13,317 nucleotides of DNA from contig CALGZY010000062.1 of assembly GCA_937934355.1 (NCBI GenBank), positions 1-13,317 on the forward strand, written 5' to 3'. Both the position numbers and the translations under genes were made by a program. This document shows positions 13,091-13,317 of this stretch, one piece after another. Each line of letters opens with the position of its first letter. Within the stretch, counting starts at the first letter, position 1. The stretch comes from an uncultured Collinsella sp. Its GTDB lineage: Bacteria; Actinomycetota; Coriobacteriia; Coriobacteriales; Coriobacteriaceae. The notes below the pieces were generated by a model. It saw only the letters and a program-made list of their open reading frames with translations. It was not told where the DNA came from and searched no databases.

Positions 13091-13317
13091 ATGAAGGAAA
13101 CCGAGAAGATCGAGATCATGCATTTCGACCAGGAGGGCTATCTCGAGGACGGTAAGGCGCTCTACGAGACCGGCAAGAAGATGACCGCGCTCGCCGACAA
13201 GGTCGCCGACGAGGGCTACGACGCCGTGTTCCTGATGGGCGTCGGCGGCACCTGGGACGAGCTCATGCAGCTCGAGTACCTCATGAACAAGTTCGGCGAC
13301 CGCGACCTCGAGGTCTA
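13091..13317 (+). CDS. Second SIS-domain protein, cut by window end
   Basis: Only the first 75 codons are present; the frame is open to the window edge. The start MKETEKIEIMHF follows a strong ribosome binding site, AAGGAGAG. The visible part has an N-terminal helix and then DAVFLMGVGGTWDELMQLEY, where GVGGTWDE takes the place of the SIS-domain SGxSxxA loop. This resembles FrlB-type deglycases, whose first loop is G-rich in the same way. Codon choice is more extreme than upstream (almost all codons end in C or G), which suggests high expression. It is the second gene of the operon starting at 11915. Two adjacent SIS proteins recall the paired deglycases of glucoselysine/fructoselysine operons, but the rest of the operon is outside the window. 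Confidence 0.82.
   Translation, partial: MKETEKIEIMHFDQEGYLEDGKALYETGKKMTALADKVADEGYDAVFLMGVGGTWDELMQLEYLMNKFGDRDLEV

Overview
The window looks like chromosomal DNA from a GC-rich, Gram-positive gut Actinomycete of the class Coriobacteriia, most likely Collinsella. That assignment rests on codon bias (G/C-ending codons, strongest in the last gene), the character of the proteins, and the mix of glycogen/maltodextrin, galactose and amino-sugar-type genes. No database search was possible. Nothing points to a phage or plasmid, and there are no tRNA, rRNA, IS or CRISPR genes.

Layout. (a) 1-423 has no gene. It holds two minus-strand terminators and, between them, a highly regular array: six 15-bp arms in alternating orientation, exactly 40 bp apart. 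(b) 424-5605 is a minus-strand carbohydrate block: galE (UDP-glucose 4-epimerase), then malQ (4-alpha-glucanotransferase), then glgP (glycogen/maltodextrin phosphorylase). galE has its own terminator. malQ has a palindrome-bearing promoter region. A hairpin separates malQ from glgP. MalQ and GlgP together turn alpha-1,4-glucans into glucose-1-phosphate, and GalE links UDP-glucose to galactose. (c) 5872-7077 (+) encodes a Tat-type exported coiled-coil plus CHAP-like protein, probably a PcsB-like peptidoglycan hydrolase. It converges on murB (7306-8268, minus). The gap between them holds a long hairpin with a perfect 31-bp stem and a bidirectional terminator.

(d) 8452-9480 (+) encodes a LacI-family repressor divergent from murB, followed by a second hairpin with a perfect 31-bp stem. 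(e) 9729-11721 (+) is a compact run of a small unrecognised protein and two GntR/HutC-type regulators whose genes overlap by 16 nt. (f) 11915 to the window end (+) is the start of a sugar-phosphate operon with two consecutive SIS-domain proteins, the second cut by the window edge. Its upstream region has a TGTATATACA palindrome that matches the HutC-type operator core, placed inside the likely promoter. The simplest model is that one or both GntR proteins repress this operon in response to a phosphorylated sugar or Amadori compound.

The most unusual signal is the 40-bp-pitch alternating array at 109-323. Next are the two perfect 31-bp-stem hairpins and the tandem GntR pair next to its probable operator.
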